Assembly: GCA_036937835.1 (NCBI GenBank)
Contig: CM072879.1
Coordinates: 18,652,001 to 18,716,000 of the forward strand
Length of the DNA: 64,000 nucleotides
Reading direction: 5' to 3'
Source of the DNA: Pampus argenteus
Lineage: Eukaryota; Chordata; Actinopteri; Scombriformes; Stromateidae
In this document: in pieces, positions 46,901-64,000 of the stretch
How the letters are laid out: every line of letters starts with the position of its first letter
Position numbering within the stretch: position 1 is the stretch's first letter
The notes under the pieces: model-generated
What the model was told of the DNA's origin: nothing
The model's database searches: none
What the model saw: the letters and a program-made list of their open reading frames with translations, nothing else
Program-made: the position numbers and the translations under genes

Positions 46901-48012
46901 TCACAACACACCAACTTATAGTGGCGGGTTTCGGTGTAAAGACGGAAAGTTTTCTGGGTAAGTTGGAGTTTGTTTGGAAGAGTATCAGGTCGGATGTTTG
47001 GTGTCCACAGGCTGCTGTTGGCTCCAATGATGCCCGCATTGTTTATAAACATCCCGGGTTAATTCATGTTCGTCCCTCCGTCTGAAAGCACCGCCTGGAT
47101 GTTGAGTAGCAACGACACCAGAGGAGGTTTCTGTAGTTTAGGGTGGAAAAAGATGAAGAATCAGGCAGGAAAAGTGTCCTCAGTGGGTCCAAACTCACAT
47201 GTAATGTTTAATGTCAGTCTGGTTCATGTCAGACTTTGATGTGTCTCAGTTTCAAGTTTTTATTTCCCATCTCAACAAGAACAAAAAATAGTTATTAACA
47301 TATGAAATCATGTTTATTCCAGACAACTGTCAGAAAACATCAACACTAATGTCAGATATAAAATAATAAACTGGACCTCTGGGTTAAAGCATAATTTCTC
47401 AAAAGTTTTTAGTTTTTAAATCAAAATCAAACACATGGCCACCAGTGTTATAATATAGGTCAAACTGATACCACATATTGGCTGGAGATGTGAACAAAAT
47501 GAAAGGATGTGGCTGGCAGTATTTTATATTGTACTTATTGTCAGCAAATCACATGAAAAGGTTAAAAAAAACAAAAAAAAAAAAAAAACCCCACCAGGCC
47601 TGTTGTGCTCATCAATGTCCTTGATTGGACAAACAGCCGAGCCAATCAGGTGAGAAGCTGTTGAAGTAATAATTCTTAAATCAATAACTGATCAGGAGCA
47701 TCTGTGTTATTACTACAGCGTGATCTGAAACTTCCCGCCACAACAGTTATCCAACATGAAGTTAAGAAAGTAGGCGGGATTTAAACTTTGTCTGTACTAC
47801 TACTTCTCTATTACTACATCCTGAATACCTTTTGAGACGATACGGAAATAAGGCTACATAACGTTATTATATGTGATTCGTCCCAACTCTGGTCGAAACG
47901 CTTTTGCCGTCAGATGTAGTCGAATGAAACTAGTTTATTTCAGCCAACTTACTATATAACACAATCCACCACGTTTATAGGCATCACGTCTGATTGCCTC
48001 TCGGCTAAGCGT

Positions 48013-48113
48013 GGGCCATATCACGATATTTCAATACCTTGGTATTTCGGTATCACAGTATTACGGTATCTCGGTATCACAGTATTTCGACATCATGGTA
48101 TCTCAGTATTACC
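48013..48113. repeat. Imperfect tandem of about 11-bp units
   Basis: Units such as ggtatttc, ggtatcac, agtattac, ggtatctc and agtatttc recur at about 11-bp steps over roughly 100 bp. They are divergent copies of a g/a-gtat-h-w-c unit, possibly part of a mobile-element end. Confidence 0.6.
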
Positions 48114-48960
48114 ATACAGCTTCTCCTAGCTAACGCTGCCATGACGGTTTGATGGCGCCAGTATGTGAATGTTGAGATTATTGTCCGATGAGCTCAACAA
48201 CCTGACAGAAGGGAAATAAATAACAGCATTTCTCAAATATACTGGTGTTGCAGTATCATCCTCTTGTAATATTTATTTGCTGCTTCACTGAAACAAATAT
48301 GTAACAGAAAAGCATTTGATTACTCAGAGAGTGATTTTTTGTTTGTACATTATAGGTAATACGCTTTATTGAACTGTCAGATTTACTTCCAGGTTCAGTG
48401 CGACGACAGCGTTTACGTAATATAGTTAACAAGCCAGGTTAGCCCTCAGAGCTAATGATAACTAGCTAACTACGCTAAAGACAAATTGGAAATAAGCAAC
48501 ATTTTTTGCAGACACTAGATATCAAACAAAAGCCAGATTAATTTTCTGTTAGATGTAAATTCACCTCTTTCCTCCTCCCCCCCTCCTCCTCCCCCCCCTG
48601 GAGGTACACCTGTACTTTTAAATAAGAGGATAGGTGTCATTACAATGAGGCCAAATCCACGAATCTGAATAAGAATGTAAAGTTACATTTCGTGTAGTTC
48701 GTCCTTCACATTCTTCCTGTTGACGTCTGCACACGGTGACCAAACATCTCAAGGCTCTTTTTTGTTTTTCTCATCATAACAAATCATCTGAAATTCATTC
48801 GTACTAAAAGAAAAACAACTTTTCTAGGCGGATCGACGCGGCGTCTTCATAAAGTGCAGTTAGTGGGGTGGTTTTTTTTTTTTTGGTTTTTTTTTATTTG
48901 TCTCTGGGTCAAAGTGTCTCTCAGGAAAACATAACCAAACATTACTGCTGCAACCACATT

Positions 48961-49002
48961 ACAGTTATCAATACACAGCCATGTTTGTGTATTGATAACT
49001 GT
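48961..49002. repeat. Hairpin with 17-bp arms and 8-nt loop
   Basis: The arm acagttatcaatacaca (48961-48977) is exactly reverse-complementary to 48986-49002, with gccatgtt between. Flanking sequence does not continue the match. Confidence 0.9.
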
Positions 49003-49530
49003 TTCCCACATTGTTGTCAAGTTGGTAGTGACTGACAGATTAAAAACACAGAAAATGATTATTATTATTTATTGAAAAATAATGAAACTAAACAATATAA
49101 TGATAACCTGTAATCTTCCCAGAATAAGTGCATCAGGTGACAACATGGTCAACATTACCGACAGAATGAACTAATAAGTTTGTTATTACATAGTGGAGTT
49201 TGATTCCAAAGACGTTTACCTCTTTATCGCCGTTTTTTTGGCGCCTCAGCTGGTCACATGATGCAGCTGAAACGTGTTAAACTGAACCGGAGGAAACGGG
49301 GCATCAAGGGCAGCAGGTCCCAACTTGTTCTCTGCAGGTTGTTAAGAAATCTTCTGCAAAGGTGTAGAAATTATGAGCTGAAAAAACATGCCAGAAACAC
49401 GTCAGAAAATTACTTTCTGCTTTCTTATTATTATTATTTTAAATTTACTTTAATGCAAATTCAACAGTCTGATCATCTTTTGTTTTCCACAGTAAAAGAA
49501 GGCATGAAGACATCATCCTAGTCATCAGTC

Positions 49531-61111
<11,581 letters not shown>

Positions 61112-63645
61112 CTGCAGGGACGGACGCAGACCGACAGGCGAGCGGACGGCTGAGAGACGGACGGAAGAAGAAGAAGAAGAGCGGCGCTCCACCGGTCGAC
61201 ATTCCTGGATTTGACCTCAGCACATCGGGGAAACAAGACGTTGGCACCCGAGGGGAGGGGGCTTTTGTTTTGGTTCCCTCTACCCCTGCCTCATCATCCC
61301 CACCCCTTCCTCCCCCTCCATCTGCATCACAGCTGTTCTGCTTATGTTATCCGCTTAGAAACCAAAGATAATTGGCTATAAAACAGTCCAGGTTTTACCC
61401 CCCCGTCTAAACTAACTGAGTGGCTTGTTTTAGGTGCCGAGCAGCGGGGCAGGAAGCAGGTTGCAAATGTAAATTTAGTTCCGCTTAAGCGAAGAAGCCA
61501 AGATGAGTTTGACCCTCGAAGGGAAACCCGACCGCCATCCGTCTGTCACACCACCAGCCAAGATGTGGGTAAATGTTTGTTTTAGTCGGCAGCTCTGCCT
61601 CCATCACAGGCCTCTCTCGCACTTAACTATGTTTCAGAGGTCCTGCTGTATTCTTGTCAAGTGGCTGGTTTTGGTTTCCCGCCTACTTCCATCCAGCCGC
61701 GGTGGAGGAGTGTGACACCACGGCCGGCGAGGTGTTTGTAGTAACCGTCTTCTACCTCGTGGGCTGTGTTATGTCACACTTTGGATACAAAAATAAATAA
61801 AAATAGAAATAGGGTCAAATTACATTAAAATTTTGGAGTCAGTTCACCCAAATCACTCACTGCTCGTCACATCTCACAGATTTGTTCTTGTTTTGAGATA
61901 TTTCTCAGATTTCTGCCTCTAGTTTAAAACAACAGAGCTGAATGAAGATGATCGGTCCTCGCTACTGTGGAAACTCCTCAACATTAAACACTTTCACTGG
62001 AACAACAGTCGTCCTGAAACGTTGCTGCTGGGTTTCGTTTCTCAAAGCTTTTATATCCTTCTGTCCATAAACAGAATCTGAATAAGCTGCTGACTCGACA
62101 ACAACATGCTGAAGGTGATGTTTACTTTAACTGAGACACTAATTTACACAGCGCCAGTGTTCTTCTGCCTCAATTTAAAGGATAAGTTCAAATGTTTTCA
62201 TTATAAAATCCAGTTCAGTTGAATTTTCTACTATAACTCTGTAATATATCAGCTCGATTTGACAAATTCAGTGTGACGCTGAAGCCGAGCGGCGCTTGTT
62301 GCCTCCTCAATGAGGAGGAGGCCAGTACGAACAGGAGGAACCATCACAGAATCAATAAGCCAGTTTACTGTTTCAGTGAACAGACGTGCAGGTGAGCAGG
62401 AAAAAAAAAATGTGAATCCTGAAAGTTGTTGTCTTAACCGTCAGAAACCTTCAGTTCACTTGAACATTTATGTCAAAACCTTGAACGAATAAAGAAAAAC
62501 TTTCCGCGTGACCAGATACCAAAATGAGAAAATCAGTGTGTTGTAATTTGGGTGAACTGCTCCTTTTTAACACATGAAGCTACAGAAGTGAACAGTGTGA
62601 GTGATGCAGATGTTGGGTCCTACCAGCAGCTGGGTGACTGTTAGTCTCCCTCCTCGTCCTCCTCCTCCTCCTCCACCTCCTCTCTGTGCTGAACAGCACA
62701 AACACCAGCACTGCTGCCTACTCCTCCTCTGTCCTCTGTCCTCCAGCTCTCTGCTCCGTGAGTCGTGCTTTTATTCTCATTTTCTCGTCTTCTGCCATGT
62801 TTTTATAACCCAAACACTTTGGATTTTGATTTTGAGTTTTCTGTCTCCTTCCTCCTCGTCCCTCCTCTCTTCACGCCAGGTAGATATTTCCTTTATTTCT
62901 CAGGAAGTATTTGATAGATCATTTTATGAGGAAATGTATCCGCCAGCAGCACAACAACAACTTAATCTTTCCCCGACAGATTCAAACCAAAACTTTAATT
63001 TTTGATCTTTATTTGGGAACAATCTCACAGTCCTCCCTTCTCTTTATTCCACAGTGGCCCTTCTCATTTCACTTCTTCTTTCTTTTTTTTTTCAAACCAA
63101 TATTATCCTCCAATGTTTGGAGCAGCACCTGGAAGAGAGACCATCTTTATATTTTGTATTTGTTGAATTCATTTTGGTAGATTGTATATTATTATTTTTT
63201 TTCAGAGATGGGGAAAGCATTTTAAACTCGGAGGAGAACGAGGACCCCCGTGCTTTTTAAAGATCAGTCAACAGGAGTGTTTTTATAGCCAAACAGACAA
63301 ACAAGCAAACAACACCTATTCACTTGACTGACAGTCCTACTTTTAACCTTTTTGTTTACTTTTTTGTTTTGACAAGCGGAAGAGATGAGAAGTCAATCCG
63401 AGAGCTGAAATGTGAATCTCTCTCTGCCACTTGACAAAAAGTGTTGTATAGACTCTCATTCTTTACAGCTCTCCTTTGTTTTTGTTTTGTTGGGGTTTTT
63501 TTTGTTTTTGTTTTTGTTTTGTTTTGTTTGTTGTTGTCGTCATGGAATAATGACACTTTCAAAGTGGCGCTGAAAAAGTAAATAATGACATAACCATGAA
63601 TAAAGGATTGTAAAATATTAATAAAAGAATTACTTTTCAGAAAAC
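61112..63645 (+). other. cnot3 3' UTR
   Basis: A long non-coding 3' region without a plausible further gene. It includes a T/G-rich tract at about 63473-63536. Poly(A) signals AATAAA at 63599-63604 and 63620-63625 are followed by a GT-rich element (gtgtcgtgtttttctg), which marks the likely cleavage site near 63645. Confidence 0.65.
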
Positions 63646-64000
63646 TGAGCTCGTGTCGTGTTTTTCTGATCGTTGCAAATGAAGAACTTGTTTATGTTTA
63701 TTTATACCGTATTTTTAGGATTATAAGGCGCATTAAGCAAAACAAAATAAAAACGTGTGACAGGGCCGTTAGGATGACCGATGAATGAATGAACAAGTTG
63801 AAAATCAGAAATATATAAAAAAACGAAATCTTTAAAACATCCCTCCAACTTTTTTTTTTTTTGTCAAAGTATAAATGGTGCGTTCAAGAACATAATCTGA
63901 TAACTGGCAGTTACACAAAAAAGTATTTCTCAATAATCTGTACTTAAAAAAAAGACAAGCCATAAAAGTATAAATTTGTTAATTTCTTGCGATGAAAATG
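63646..64000. other. Sequence downstream of cnot3
   Basis: AT-rich sequence to the window edge. No feature is seen. Confidence 0.5.

Larger units (their letters stand above)
46769..49530 (+). other. cnot3 intron 1
   Basis: A 2.7-kb first intron with no coding sequence. It contains the 50-bp palindrome (46851-46900), an imperfect tandem of ggtatct-like units (about 48013-48113) and a 17-bp-armed hairpin (48961-49002). An acceptor (ttttccacag, ending at 49492) begins the exon that carries the ATG at 49531. Confidence 0.55.

Overview
This is nuclear DNA of a ray-finned fish, most likely a percomorph teleost. The evidence is compact multi-exon vertebrate genes with GT-AG introns, many CA/GT microsatellites, teleost-type dispersed repeats and decayed L2/Rex-like non-LTR retrotransposons. 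There are no bacterial or viral operons. All gene models were spliced by hand from donor and acceptor sites and checked for reading-phase continuity.

Layout, left to right. (1) 66-686 (+): last exon of an SBK-family (SH3-binding-domain kinase) gene that starts outside the window. (2) 7567-10676 (-): necap1, 8 coding exons, 262 aa. (3) 11926-17797 (+): an unusual epsin-family gene, 9 coding exons, 888 aa, head-to-head with necap1. (4) 22725-27241 (+): a GSG1/GSG1L claudin-like AMPA-receptor-associated gene, best fit gsg1l2, 420 aa. (5) 31352-33494 (-): a visinin/recoverin photoreceptor calcium sensor, 192 aa. (6) 40498-40891 (-): tmem238-like, 104 aa. (7) 41952-44791 (+): ccdc106, 362 aa, head-to-head with tmem238. 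(8) 49531-61111 (+): cnot3, 17 coding exons plus a 5' UTR exon, 914 aa. The space between genes is ordinary non-coding DNA with microsatellites, MITE-like repeats and LINE relics.

Functionally, necap1 and the epsin are both AP-2 appendage-binding accessory proteins of clathrin-mediated endocytosis. They share one short divergent promoter region. The epsin is the most unusual gene here. It has an intact ENTH domain and a clathrin box but no recognisable ubiquitin-interacting motifs, and a very large array of about 26 DPF motifs, part of it a 10-unit, 24-bp tandem repeat. The SBK, epsin, tmem238, ccdc106 and cnot3 genes recall human 19q13.42. The gsg1l2 and recoverin-family genes recall human 17p13.1. 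The window therefore joins two blocks that are separate in human.

Other points of interest are a perfect 50-bp palindrome in intron 1 of cnot3, a perfect TISU/YY1 element over the necap1 start codon, microsatellites forming the polypyrimidine tracts of ccdc106 and cnot3 acceptors, and a Gly/Met-rich tail on the GSG1-like protein.
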